Origin: Okeania hirsuta
GTDB taxonomy: Bacteria > Cyanobacteriota > Cyanobacteriia > Cyanobacteriales > Microcoleaceae
Assembly: GCF_003838195.1 (NCBI RefSeq)
Contig: NZ_RCBY01000055.1
Location: forward strand, 1-38,660
Length of the DNA stretch: 38,660 bases
Reading direction: 5' to 3'
The notes below the pieces were generated by a model, which had not been told where the DNA came from, searched no databases, and saw nothing but the letters and a program-made list of their open reading frames with translations. A program made the position numbers and the translations under genes. Shown in pieces: positions 8,421-17,620 of the stretch (position 1 is its first letter; every line of letters begins with the position of its first letter).

Positions 8421-9080
8421 TCATTTTTCTCCAAGAAAATATTCTTGAATAATGTAAGTAATTACTGGACAAAAAGGGATGTACTTACCTTGATTATCCA
8501 ATTTATCAAAACTATCTAGTAATTCCTTGAATTCTGATTTTTCAAGATTTTCTACAACTTCTAATATACCATCAATTGCTGCTTTACGCATTGCATTCAA
8601 CTTATCAATATCTAATCCTAATTTATCAATTGTTTTCAGAGCAATTTCTTTTTCTTTTTTATCTAAAACATTAGTGGGTAAAATTTCTCCAGAACCAGTA
8701 TAGCGAAAAAAATCACCACAGTTAGGTTCTAAAGGGGAAACCATCAACTTTTCTTCATACCAATCTGCTTTTTTGACACCACAATGGGGAGGTTCTTTTT
8801 TTTCTCTTTCACGTTGGCACGATGCTAATAAATTATTATAATTTAGCTGCTCTTCTGAAAAAATGCTACGGGGTTTGAGGTGTTCTATATGACTATTTTC
8901 CTTATCAATTTCCATGCCACAGTAACAACAAATATAACCCTGTTCCTCAAGTAATTTTTGATGAATATTAGTTTTTTCTTTGCTCCTTAAATCATTATAA
9001 GTAGGTTGCCAATCTTCATTGGCAGACGCTTTAAATTTTGCTAAATCTTCAGGTTCATCACCCTTTTTTATATACTTCAC
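8421..9080 (-). CDS. ptuB: HNH endonuclease, Septu PtuB-like (TIGR02646-type)
   Basis: 219 residues. Visible signs are the CCYCG zinc-knuckle start near residue 51-55, the HIEHLKPRS HNH core near 68-76, and NNLLASCQ giving the N-containing helix and later Cys. Later parts (ADWYEEKLMVSPLEPNCG, FFRYTGSGEI) are typical of the TIGR02646 family paired with AAA ATPases in Septu and in retron Ec78-type systems. Its ATG overlaps the stop of the upstream ATPase gene by 4 nt (ATGA), so the two are translationally coupled. In Septu, PtuB is the nuclease effector controlled by PtuA. No reverse transcriptase or msDNA gene is next to it, favouring stand-alone Septu over a retron. The length and motifs look complete. 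Confidence 0.85.
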   Translation of the reverse strand: MKYIKKGDEPEDLAKFKASANEDWQPTYNDLRSKEKTNIHQKLLEEQGYICCYCGMEIDKENSHIEHLKPRSIFSEEQLNYNNLLASCQREREKKEPPHCGVKKADWYEEKLMVSPLEPNCGDFFRYTGSGEILPTNVLDKKEKEIALKTIDKLGLDIDKLNAMRKAAIDGILEVVENLEKSEFKELLDSFDKLDNQGKYIPFCPVITYIIQEYFLGEK

Positions 9081-10375
9081 TTATTCAAAATCTCCCGCCG
9101 ACGCATCAATATATCTGCTCTGACAAATTCTGGTTCATCAGTACCTATTTCTTTCTCAATTTCTAGCCGTAGTTGTCTAGCTGACTCAAGATTTCCACTA
9201 TCTATTAATCGAAATAATTCCATCAATTTTTCCTTGATTTGTTGTGGACGTTCGGAAACTTTCATCAAGTCTTCTAAAATACGATTACTATCTCTACCGA
9301 ACGAACTAGAAGGATGTTTGACAACAATATTATCATCTATTTTTTCTAAAATATAAACGCTATTCGGTTTGATTTGACTGATAACTTGTGGGGAATGAGT
9401 AGTAATAATAAATTGACAGTTAGGAAATGTTTCTGTTAGTTTAGGAATTACTTCACGCTGCCAAGCAGGATGTAAATGTTGTTCAATTTCATCTATTAAT
9501 ACCACACTATTTGCTTTTAAGGGATCGCCTAAACTTGGATTAGCTATTGCTAAACGTCTGGCTAAGTCACCTACTAATGTTAATAAGCTTTTTTCTCCAT
9601 CAGATAGTTGTTGAATATCAAGTTCTTGGTCTTGTTTTTTTATTGTCATTCTTGGGTAAGGTTTGCGACGGACTCTAATATCAGAAAAGTCATTTTTTCC
9701 TAATATAGAATAGATAGATTTTCTGACTGCTTCAAGTTGGCGATCGCGATATTTTATATCATCTCGAAGTTCTTCATTTTCGGTTTCTTCTATTACTCTA
9801 AACCATTTGAAAAAGCTATCAAAATTAATTTGTATTCCATCAAGTGCTTGTTCATAACCATCAACTTGTTTGAAAGAGTAGTCTTCAACTTCAATTTCTA
9901 AAGGTACACTAAGTACAGAACGATTAACAGGATAGTAAACAATTAGAGGAATATCAAGTTGAGAATTATTTTTCAATTTAGTACGAATATCATCTACTAT
10001 TGATGGTGATTTTATAGATATTCCCCAACCTCCACCGTTGTTTTGAGCTAAACCTATTTGATTTTCTAAACCATCAATTGAAAAGATAATTTCACAGTCA
10101 GTTGTTTCATATCCATTTTTAATATCCTCTTCGCTAAAACGTCTTCCTTTTGATTTATCTATAAAATCATCTAAAGCTAAATCCTGTATTGTCCTTTTTG
10201 GTTCATACTGAATTCTAGATAAAAGCCAAGAAAAGAGAATTGCTATACAATCTAAAATACTAGATTTCCCTACTCCATTAATTCCAATAAATACAGTAGG
10301 TTCTGTAGTAACAAAATCAATAGTTAAATTCTTTATTCCTCTAAAACAATTAATTTCTAAACGTTTAATTTTCAT
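9077..10375 (-). CDS. ptuA: AAA/ABC-type ATPase, Septu PtuA-like
   Basis: 432 residues, in the SMC/OLD-like ATPase class. Visible signs are the N-terminal IKRLEINCFRGIKNLTIDF strand-helix typical of these ATPases, Walker A GINGVGKSS near 33-41, an ABC signature-like LSDGEKSLLTLVGD, Walker B VVLIDEIEQHLHP, and the switch histidine in FIITTHSPQVI. There is no TOPRIM domain, so it is not an OLD nuclease. With the overlapping HNH gene it forms the Septu two-gene anti-phage pair, in which the ATPase oligomer is thought to restrain the nuclease until nucleotide loss or infection. The upstream 375 bp hold only foldback repeats. All nucleotide-binding motifs are intact, so the system may be functional; which phages it stops is unknown. 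Confidence 0.85.
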   Translation of the reverse strand: MKIKRLEINCFRGIKNLTIDFVTTEPTVFIGINGVGKSSILDCIAILFSWLLSRIQYEPKRTIQDLALDDFIDKSKGRRFSEEDIKNGYETTDCEIIFSIDGLENQIGLAQNNGGGWGISIKSPSIVDDIRTKLKNNSQLDIPLIVYYPVNRSVLSVPLEIEVEDYSFKQVDGYEQALDGIQINFDSFFKWFRVIEETENEELRDDIKYRDRQLEAVRKSIYSILGKNDFSDIRVRRKPYPRMTIKKQDQELDIQQLSDGEKSLLTLVGDLARRLAIANPSLGDPLKANSVVLIDEIEQHLHPAWQREVIPKLTETFPNCQFIITTHSPQVISQIKPNSVYILEKIDDNIVVKHPSSSFGRDSNRILEDLMKVSERPQQIKEKLMELFRLIDSGNLESARQLRLEIEKEIGTDEPEFVRADILMRRREILNK

Positions 10376-10438
10376 CAGTTATAAAATAGAAGTTTTCATA
10401 TAGTCATCATATAAAATTCAGATAATTAGTATATCCAA

Positions 10439-10513
10439 GTCATTGCGACGGTCACTCCGTGGAAGGAAGCAATCTCCTAAAACCTTGAGATTTTTTCCTA
10501 TCGTCGCAATGAC
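10439..10513. repeat. Foldback repeat with 12-bp ends GTCATTGCGACG
   Basis: Perfect inverted ends GTCATTGCGACG / CGTCGCAATGAC (10439-10450, 10502-10513). An inner hairpin AATCTC/GAGATT is present. A second copy is at 36671-36810. Similarity extends at least 18 bp outside the left arm (GATAATTA...CCAA). Confidence 0.85.
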
Positions 10514-10638
10514 GAATCGCACACCAGATTCTATATCAGAAATAATTCGTGAAAAAAAAATTGTAGGCATTCAGTCCCCAAACCCAAATGAGATTTGAAA
10601 ACCAAACTCCTACAAGCAAATACTATAACATAACTCCA

Positions 10639-10716
10639 GTAGGGCGTATTAATGAAATGTAATGCACTGCCTATCCTTAATATTTCGGTGCGTTACACTC
10701 CGCTAAGATACCCTAC
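10639..10716. repeat. GTAGGG...CCCTAC foldback repeat
   Basis: The inverted outer arms enclose inner GCGT/ACGC-type segments including GGTGCGTTACAC. It belongs to the same family as 24499-24605 and 35373-35448. Confidence 0.65.
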
Positions 10717-10720
10717 TTCT

Positions 10721-10746
10721 CCCCCCTTTCAAAGGCAGCAGGGGGG
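10721..10746 (-). terminator. C6/G6 hairpin just after the phosphoesterase gene
   Basis: CCCCCC ... GGGGGG arms with a 14-nt loop lie 4-30 bp past the stop of the large minus-strand gene. No T-tract is visible, so termination is only plausible. Confidence 0.3.
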
Positions 10747-10750
10747 TATA

Positions 10751-13700
10751 TTACCCTCTAATAATAAAGTCTTCAACTTCAAGCAATGCTCCATTACTCA
10801 AAGTGGCGAACTGAGCGCCATCACCAAAACCACCAGCATTACCATTAGGGTTGTAGAATAAAGCACCATTATTACTGTTGTAAACAATAACTGCTTCAGA
10901 AGTTGCAGCAGCATTATTACTGGTAACAGTGGTAAATTCTGTTGCGATACTGTTAATGGCAGTAAATGTAGTTCGATCCAACAGAATTTTATCTTGACCG
11001 ACAACAAAATCAGTAATTTCATCCACACCAATATCATCAGCATCAAATTCCTGATTTGTGGCAAAGATAAAACGGTCAATACTAGCACCACCAGATAGAG
11101 TGTCGTTTCCACTTCCACCATTGAGGCGATCGCGTCCTTGACCACCATTCATCTCATCGTCCCCATCCCCTCCAAAGAGATGGTCAAAACCAAGACGACC
11201 TTCTAAAACATCATCGCCATCCTGACCATAGAGGGAATCATTACCACGACTGCCAATAATTGAGTCGTCACCACCACCACCAACAAGAGTGTCATCTCCT
11301 GCTAGACCTGTGATGGTATCATCTCCAAAGTTGCCGTTGAGAGGTTCATCTTCTGGAGTACCAAAAATTTCTTGAGCAACTGCATCAACAATAGTGACTT
11401 GAGCAACTTGGTTTTCTGCATCAACTACATAGTCTTCTGTTTCTATCAACTCAATAGTTGTAGTTTCTTCTCCTTCCGACTCCTCATCCGGAATAGTTGT
11501 CCAGGTAACTGTTGCCGTAGTTGCCCCTTCGTCAACAGTAATAGCGGAACGTGAGAGTTCATCCCCTGCTGCTTGGAGTTGTTCTAGGTTAGAAGCATTG
11601 GTTAACTCAGGAGGAAATTCAATATCGCCAAAAGCATCATCAGCATCTGTTTCTGACCAAATTACCTGTAAACCTCCTGCTGGAGCAGCTTCACTTAAAT
11701 TGAAAGTTAGGGTATATTGACCTGCGTTTTCACTAACAGTTTCCGGTTCAACGTTAATACTTACTGTCGGGATATTGACATTTATTTGCCGAGGGTTATA
11801 ACTGAAACTGTCAATTTCCAGAGGTTCTTCAAAAGCATTAGCAACATTTTCCCAGGGGATAAATTTAAAGTTGGTATTGAAGTTTTGAATTTCTCCATCT
11901 TCTGGATCTTGTAGAACTGCTTCTGGTTCATTTGCTCCGTCTTGAATTACTAATAAACCGTTGGGGAAATTGTTACCTAAAGGTACGTTAATTACATCTG
12001 CACCATCAGATTCTTCCGCTCCATCAATATTGGCAAAATCTCCTACAAAGAAGTTACCAATATATTCATTATCTCCTTCCCGTTCATAAACAGCAAAAGT
12101 ATTATCTCCCTGACTAGAAGCTAGTAAATAACCATTACCATTCTCAGCATAATAAATAGTTAAACCTTCTACATCCGCTTCAATATTTTCACCAACTTCA
12201 TCAACTAAAGTTCTTTCATTACTACCATCAACTTCTGCATCAAATTTCCAAATTCCGAAGTTTTCTTGACCAGCATAAAGGAATCCTAATTCTTGGTCTA
12301 CTACCATTCCTTCAACTTGAGCATCATCCAGTTCTCCACCTTCTGGAATAGGTACATCTAGACGACGAACTTCTGTGGCACTTACCGTTCCATCTTCGTT
12401 ACTTGTTAACTCTAATTGAGCAATTTGGTCGCCATCTCGCTGACTAACATAAGCGTAAGTTTCCCCAGTATTAGGATTAGTATAAGTTGCTAAACCATAA
12501 GCTGTTTGTTCCCCATCATCTATGCCAAAAATTGAAGCTGCGGGGTCGCTAAGATTAGCAGCAGTAATATTAGTAAGTTGACGAGTTTGAGGGTCAATAC
12601 TCCAAATTGCTAAAGTATCATTTTCTCGGTCAGTTGCTACTGCCAAGTCAACCGTTTTATCTCCTATTTGGAAGTTATAAACAATATCGACATTGTTATA
12701 ACGAATATCCCCAGGAGTATCAGGAGAAATTTCTTGTAAAACTTCACCGTTTAAATCGTAAACTTCTAAACCAGCATCTTTTAATGTACTAATAACTAAA
12801 CTTTGGTTGGGGTTATTAGGATGAACATAAATTGCTGGATCATCTGAATCAATACCTGTTTCAATTCTGTTCGTGTCTGGAGTTTCAACAGTAGGAGAAA
12901 CAGCAGGAATACTATCAATATCTAGGGAGAAACCTAAAAATTGAGTAACTTGAGGAGTTACATCATTAAAATTATTATCACTAACTACCACTAAAGATTG
13001 GGACCCATCTGGCAAAACAGGTCCGAATGTCATCCCCTCATCATTATCTAAAGTAATGCCTAAATCTGCAAAATCTAGTAATAGTCGTTTTTCTGCTACA
13101 GCATCAACATCAAATAACGCTCCATCGGGGTCATCTGGATTAATTAAACCGTCAAAATCTTGGATATTAGTTGTATTTTGTAACTGAACTTCGTAGAGAC
13201 GGATATTATTACCAACTCCAACAGCAAAAGACCTTTCCAAAGCTAATAAAGTATCGCTATTATCAAGGGCAAGTAATTCAACTAAGCCATTATCAGCAAA
13301 ACCATCTTCTGGGTCTGGAGCAACAGGAATAGGGTCAACAAAATAGAGAAATTCTTTAATAGCTTCCCCAGTTTCTAAATCATATTTAATAATCCGAGAA
13401 GCACTGTCATTTTCCAGAGTAGGACGTTCGCCATCTTGTACTAAAGCACTTTCTGTTGCTGTGTAGAGAAAACGTTTGTCAGGAGTAATTGTTAAACTCT
13501 CAAATGCCTGATTATTTCTGATGCCTTGAGTACCATCATTATTAGGTAAAAATTTATCTGGAATTGTCAACTCATTTAATTGTTCTCCTCCTAAAGAAAA
13601 TTGATTAACAAATGGGTCGATACCCTCATTAACATTTCCTTCCGAAGATATGAATAAATTCTCACCATTAAAAGCAATTCCTTCCGGGTCAACACCATTT

Positions 13701-15130
13701 TCAGGAAATGGTACTCCATTATTATTTAATAGAGTAGTAAAATCTATAAATTCAACATCTCCATCATCAAGACTCCCATCACTCCAATCAATATCAACAG
13801 TATAAAAACGGGCATCATTATTCTGACTCCGGTCATCAGAAATAGCATAATAAATTCCCGAACCTTTATCATAACTAATACCAGAAATACCACCTACTTC
13901 TGTACCTTGAAAATCCAACCCAGTCTCAAATTCTACCCCCCCAATAAACTCAATATTTGTGACAGTTTTACGATTTTCATTAGTCACATCTGCCCAAACC
14001 AAACGATGGTCTGAACTAGGAAAAGGAAAGTCTCCCACTAAGTCAAATAAAGAGTCATTTTCCTCCGGCCAAAAAACAGCAGCATCAACTATTTCTTGGT
14101 CTATTGAAGGCAAAACATAATCAACTCGTAAATTTCCAGAAGTACCAGGCGCATCATTAAAATCTGCCGTATCAAAAGCAGGGTTGCCTCCATGATTTGC
14201 ACTTTCTTCCCCTTGACGGTTTGTAGCATCAATTCCCCCATTACTACCAGGAGTTACTGAAGTATTCACCAGAGGATTTTCTAATAATTGATTAATAGCA
14301 TTATTGAAACTATCTCCATCAACTGGGTCAGCATTTTGGTCTCCCATAATAACAAAAGAATTACCAGCTGCTAAACCACCAAAATTTCCGGCATCATCAT
14401 AAATATAATCTCCTTCTCCAGGAGTAACATAATCTGCCCAAAACCGAATTTCATCGTGATTTCTTCTGCCATTTCTATCTTCCTCCCCATCAAAAACTGG
14501 TGGAGTAGGATGACTAACTAAAACATGAATTATTTCCCCATTCACATTTATCGGCACATCCCAATGACTCTTAGAAGAAAGACGAAATACCTCTAATTCT
14601 TCCTCCGAATACCAATCATTAGGTTCCGGTGTATCCAGATTATCCGGTAATAATGCACCTGGCATATCTTTCCAGAGAAAGTTTTGAAAAGTTCTTACTT
14701 CCTCTTCAACAATAGGATATTTTGAATATAAAACCATTCCGAATTGACCGGGAAAATTGCCAAAACCAAAAGCATCATTCCCATAACCAAATTCACCCGG
14801 TGTTGTGACTATTTCCTCATTATTATCTAGGTCAAAACCAGAAGAAATACCTGTATTAGAAGGATCAAAATATACGAAAGGATATTCTACAGGATTTACT
14901 CCATTTTGACTTACTTCTAAATAGTTATCTCGGAATAATTGGGCAGCAGTTCCTTCTGAGTCAAAGTCAAATTCATTAACTAATAAAACATCAGGATTGA
15001 CTCTTTGAATAATTTTTGCTACTGTCTTTCCTTGTTCGTTTTGTTCTGTAGAAATATCTGTGATTAATTGACCTTCTTCGTTGCGGTTTAGAGATGCGTT
15101 GAAGGTGGCAAAGCGGATTGGATTTGGCAT
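10751..15130 (-). CDS. Secreted multi-domain phosphoesterase: EEP nuclease/phosphatase + esterase-like phytase + 3-phytase propeller + RTX
   Basis: 1459 residues. Domains in order: endonuclease/exonuclease/phosphatase fold (1-385; VNEFDFD at 51-57, MGDQNADP at 262-269, RVDYVLPS at 335-342, catalytic SSDHRLVW at 372-379); esterase-like phytase propeller (about 393-735; GGISGISYD, NQAFESLTITPD); beta-propeller 3-phytase (about 745-1105; SDDPAIYVHP at 762-771); a Calx-beta-like sandwich (about 1120-1250); RTX calcium-binding nonapeptides (about 1257-1350, GGxGxDxLxGG type) and a C-terminal cap typical of type I secretion substrates. There is no N-terminal signal peptide, which agrees with RTX export. 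It would hydrolyse organic phosphates such as phytate, and perhaps nucleic acids or phosphodiesters, outside the cell. A three-repeat Pho box upstream supports phosphate control. Domain activities are inferred from family motifs. Confidence 0.9.
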   Translation of the reverse strand: MPNPIRFATFNASLNRNEEGQLITDISTEQNEQGKTVAKIIQRVNPDVLLVNEFDFDSEGTAAQLFRDNYLEVSQNGVNPVEYPFVYFDPSNTGISSGFDLDNNEEIVTTPGEFGYGNDAFGFGNFPGQFGMVLYSKYPIVEEEVRTFQNFLWKDMPGALLPDNLDTPEPNDWYSEEELEVFRLSSKSHWDVPINVNGEIIHVLVSHPTPPVFDGEEDRNGRRNHDEIRFWADYVTPGEGDYIYDDAGNFGGLAAGNSFVIMGDQNADPVDGDSFNNAINQLLENPLVNTSVTPGSNGGIDATNRQGEESANHGGNPAFDTADFNDAPGTSGNLRVDYVLPSIDQEIVDAAVFWPEENDSLFDLVGDFPFPSSDHRLVWADVTNENRKTVTNIEFIGGVEFETGLDFQGTEVGGISGISYDKGSGIYYAISDDRSQNNDARFYTVDIDWSDGSLDDGDVEFIDFTTLLNNNGVPFPENGVDPEGIAFNGENLFISSEGNVNEGIDPFVNQFSLGGEQLNELTIPDKFLPNNDGTQGIRNNQAFESLTITPDKRFLYTATESALVQDGERPTLENDSASRIIKYDLETGEAIKEFLYFVDPIPVAPDPEDGFADNGLVELLALDNSDTLLALERSFAVGVGNNIRLYEVQLQNTTNIQDFDGLINPDDPDGALFDVDAVAEKRLLLDFADLGITLDNDEGMTFGPVLPDGSQSLVVVSDNNFNDVTPQVTQFLGFSLDIDSIPAVSPTVETPDTNRIETGIDSDDPAIYVHPNNPNQSLVISTLKDAGLEVYDLNGEVLQEISPDTPGDIRYNNVDIVYNFQIGDKTVDLAVATDRENDTLAIWSIDPQTRQLTNITAANLSDPAASIFGIDDGEQTAYGLATYTNPNTGETYAYVSQRDGDQIAQLELTSNEDGTVSATEVRRLDVPIPEGGELDDAQVEGMVVDQELGFLYAGQENFGIWKFDAEVDGSNERTLVDEVGENIEADVEGLTIYYAENGNGYLLASSQGDNTFAVYEREGDNEYIGNFFVGDFANIDGAEESDGADVINVPLGNNFPNGLLVIQDGANEPEAVLQDPEDGEIQNFNTNFKFIPWENVANAFEEPLEIDSFSYNPRQINVNIPTVSINVEPETVSENAGQYTLTFNLSEAAPAGGLQVIWSETDADDAFGDIEFPPELTNASNLEQLQAAGDELSRSAITVDEGATTATVTWTTIPDEESEGEETTTIELIETEDYVVDAENQVAQVTIVDAVAQEIFGTPEDEPLNGNFGDDTITGLAGDDTLVGGGGDDSIIGSRGNDSLYGQDGDDVLEGRLGFDHLFGGDGDDEMNGGQGRDRLNGGSGNDTLSGGASIDRFIFATNQEFDADDIGVDEITDFVVGQDKILLDRTTFTAINSIATEFTTVTSNNAAATSEAVIVYNSNNGALFYNPNGNAGGFGDGAQFATLSNGALLEVEDFIIRG

Positions 15131-15176
15131 AAACTAGAAACCCTTGAAATTAATTAGACTCATAACCGTAATGGGA

Positions 15177-15182
15177 TTTTAT
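15177..15182 (-). promoter_or_regulatory. Candidate -10 element of the phosphoesterase gene
   Basis: On the minus strand TATAAA lies 7 bp downstream of the Pho box and about 46 bp upstream of the ATG. The Pho box would take the place of a -35 element. The assignment is by position only. Confidence 0.4.
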
Positions 15183-15189
15183 AGGTTCT

Positions 15190-15219
15190 AATTTAAGTTT
15201 TGTTTATGTTTAGGTTAAG
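15190..15219 (-). promoter_or_regulatory. Pho box (SphR/PhoB-type), three 8-bp repeats with 3-bp spacers
   Basis: Read on the minus strand the order is CTTAACCT, AAA, CATAAACA, AAA, CTTAAATT. The cyanobacterial Pho box is described as tandem PyTTAAPyPy(T/A) octamers spaced by 3 bp. The first repeat is perfect, and the third fits the core with a changed tail. The box ends 60 bp before the ATG of a phytase-containing secreted enzyme, which is the expected kind of target. Confidence 0.8.
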
Positions 15220-15373
15220 TGTTGTTTATTGGTATAGTGTAAAAAATTTTCAATCTAGATAGTTGACTGTATTTTTGATTGTGGTGATTCAATTAATTAT
15301 AATAAAATACTTGTCTGTAGTTTTGCTCTAACTCCTGACACCAATTTCATAAAATATTGCTACAGTCACGGCA

Positions 15374-15398
15374 CAGGGAACAGGGAATAGGGAATAGG
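15374..15398. repeat. GGGAACA/GGGAATA heptamer array
   Basis: Three to four 7-bp units in the long spacer between the phosphoesterase and GST genes. Confidence 0.75.
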
Positions 15399-15474
15399 TA
15401 TGGAGGGAAAAAAAACAGAAATATTAAAGAGGAAAAAAGGTTGAATTGTTAGAATTTATGGGATTTATATTTTT

Positions 15475-15688
<214 letters not shown>

Positions 15689-16106
15689 ATATTTTTTTAT
15701 TGTAGGAATAAATCACAAACTAAGATGTAACTACCTTTTTTGAATTTGGTATTAAATACTTAAATCGTAGGAAAAGATTTGGGTTAAAGTTTAATTTGAT
15801 ATAGCAATTCCTATACTGGTAAGGTACAAAATTTGTTTTTCCTCCTGACTCCTGAGTTCTGACTCCTCCGTCGTTATTTATAACTGTTCAACCGGACATG
15901 ATATTACTTTTAGCTTTTCCTTGAACGCGCTCGTCATCATTCACACAGAAATTATCAATTATTTCCCCTACTGCCTACTACCTACTCCCTCTTTTCTGCT
16001 GAATATCGCTAATTTATAAATACTGGCTCTTGACATTATCTCAATTAAAGGATATGTTCGAGTTAATTTGGTTATACTAGGCTGAATTTTTGCCATAATT
16101 TATTCT

Positions 16107-16201
16107 TTATCAAAATAACTGGGTCTAAAAACCCCGCCTTGATTGGCAAAATGTTTTTGGAGACTTGCTCAAATCTCAGTTACAAAAACAACTTCTGACT
16201 T
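16107..16201 (+). repeat. Dispersed ~96-bp repeat, copy A (inverse of 29220-29316)
   Basis: TTATCAAAATAACT ... TGTTTTTGGAGA ... GTTACAAAAACAACTTCTGA matches the reverse complement of 29220-29316 along its whole length with scattered substitutions. It lies directly upstream of the GST gene. No coding potential was seen. Confidence 0.8.
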
Positions 16202-16230
16202 CGTTAAAATGAGGAATAATATTCAAGAAA

Positions 16231-16899
16231 ATGAATCCAACAATAGAACTTTTTTGCTTTCAAGGTAGTCTTTTTGCTTGGCGAGTACACCTGGCCTTAG
16301 TAATTCATAATGTTGATTATGTCTCTCATTATTTAGACCCATCAACAGGAGAACATAAACAACCCGATTATCTAGCTTTAAATCCTCGTGGTAAAGTGCC
16401 ATTACTAAAACATGGGGAATTATTTGTGCGTGAATCTATAGCAATTTTAGTGTATTTAGATTCTCTCTATCCTGAGTGGCAACTTTTTGGCAATACTAGC
16501 CAAGAGAAAGCAATAATTTGGCAACAGGTATGTGAAATTGAAAATATAATTGTGCCCTCTTTACTTCAGCTTATCCCTCCAATTTTCTTTGGAGGTTTAG
16601 CAGAGAAAGAAAAGGAAGTTGTTGAAAATTTCCAGAAATTAAAAGAAGAATTTACCATACTCAATGATGAGGTTTTAGCAGATAAAAATTGGTTGGCAGG
16701 CAATCGATTATCTGCTGCGGATATTGCTATTTATCCTATTTTTAAATTTGTCGAAAAATTAGCAGTTCAGGAAGATGTAAGTAAATTAAACATAGACATC
16801 TTACCTATAGAGAAAAAATATCCAAAATTAGGAGATTTGCTACAAAAGATTGATGAAATGCCTAATGTTGATAGTCTCTATCCTCCTGACTGGCGTTGA
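16231..16899 (+). CDS. Glutathione S-transferase family protein
   Basis: 222 residues, two-domain GST fold. The N-terminal thioredoxin-like part begins IELFCFQGSLFAWRVHLAL. The glutathione-binding stretch GKVPLLKHGELFVRESIAI contains the cis-proline and the Glu-Ser pair. The C-terminal helical part carries LAGNRLSAADIAIYPIFKFV, the usual N-capping box of GSTs. Members conjugate or reduce small electrophiles with glutathione in the cytoplasm; the substrate cannot be read from the sequence. It stands alone, with a repeat copy filling its upstream region, so its promoter may lie within or beside that repeat. The length is normal and it shows no damage. Confidence 0.88.
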   Translation: MNPTIELFCFQGSLFAWRVHLALVIHNVDYVSHYLDPSTGEHKQPDYLALNPRGKVPLLKHGELFVRESIAILVYLDSLYPEWQLFGNTSQEKAIIWQQVCEIENIIVPSLLQLIPPIFFGGLAEKEKEVVENFQKLKEEFTILNDEVLADKNWLAGNRLSAADIAIYPIFKFVEKLAVQEDVSKLNIDILPIEKKYPKLGDLLQKIDEMPNVDSLYPPDWR

Positions 16900-16943
16900 A
16901 GCAGAAACAACAATGAATAATGAATAATTAATAATGAATAATT

Positions 16944-17030
16944 AGGACTTGCTGATTAAATCTAAAATCATTGACAGATAAAGCTTTTAGCATTTTTCCT
17001 TATATTCAATGCTCTCGGTTTTAACCAGAG
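16944..17030 (+). mobile_element. Partial copy of the AGGGCTTGCTGA MITE
   Basis: AGGACTTGCTGATTAAA ... AGATAAAGCTTTTAGCATTTT matches the left ~65 bp of the element starting at 17037. No right end was found before the next copy begins, so it is truncated. AATAATG-type heptamers (16908-16943) precede it. Confidence 0.65.
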
Positions 17031-17036
17031 GTAATT

Positions 17037-17253
17037 AGGGCTTGCTGATTAAAGATAAAATAATTACCAGATAAAGGTTTTAGCCTTTTTAGGTATTGAA
17101 AAAGTACATAGTTTTTGGCTCAATTAGCCTCAAAAAGCTAATATTTTTACCTGAAAATGCCAAAAATTTTGCCGTAGCAGATAGTCTAAACTGTTGCCAG
17201 ATGAGCTGTTCCCTGTTGCCTATCATCACCATAAGACTTTTTCAGCAAGCCCT
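17037..17253 (+). mobile_element. 217-bp MITE with AGGGCTTGCTGA ends
   Basis: Perfect inverted ends AGGGCTTGCTGA / TCAGCAAGCCCT are flanked by AATT on both sides (17033-17036, 17254-17257), a 4-bp duplication. Because AATT is palindromic, the apparent inverted repeat is 16 bp. It is homologous to 6921-7160 in inverse orientation. TTATCAA-type heptamers follow at 17251-17285. Confidence 0.8.
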
Positions 17254-17309
17254 AATTATCAATTATTCATTATCCATTATCAATTGATGAACTCTTAAAT
17301 ACATACTGT

Positions 17310-17518
17310 GTAAGCATTCAGCTATTAGCTGTCAGCTAGCCTCCTGCGGAGGAACTGCGCACTTCAGCAACAATATTCTCTTCTTAAGGACAGTGTTTAA
17401 ATTAATATAGACTTTAAGGACAAGGGAGCTAACTTTTTGTAGTCAGACAATTAATAAAGCTTTTATCGTAAACGAAAAGCAATAGCTTATGGCTGATAGC
17501 TGACGGCTGAATGCTTAC
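17310..17518. mobile_element. 209-bp foldback element with GTAAGCATTC ends
   Basis: Left arm GTAAGCATTCAGCTATTAGC and right arm GGCTGAATGCTTAC are inverted, and both arms themselves have a 7-bp AGCTNNN rhythm. A second copy of nearly the same length is at 26976-27186, and the internal segment before the right arm (CAATAGCT.ATrGCTGA) is shared. No ORF. Partial copies are suspected at 20121-20140 and 28500-28615. Confidence 0.75.
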
Positions 17519-17620
17519 TATCCTGTAAATATAAAACCCATATTGAAGCATAAGAACAGCAAGCTTAAATTGTCTACAAAAGGTAATAAAGCTGATCCCT
17601 GAATTCTTACTTCTTCCCTC

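Noticed and set aside
8421..10375. Retron Ec78-type system
   Set aside because: No reverse transcriptase or msr-msd candidate occurs on either side, so only the PtuAB part is supported.
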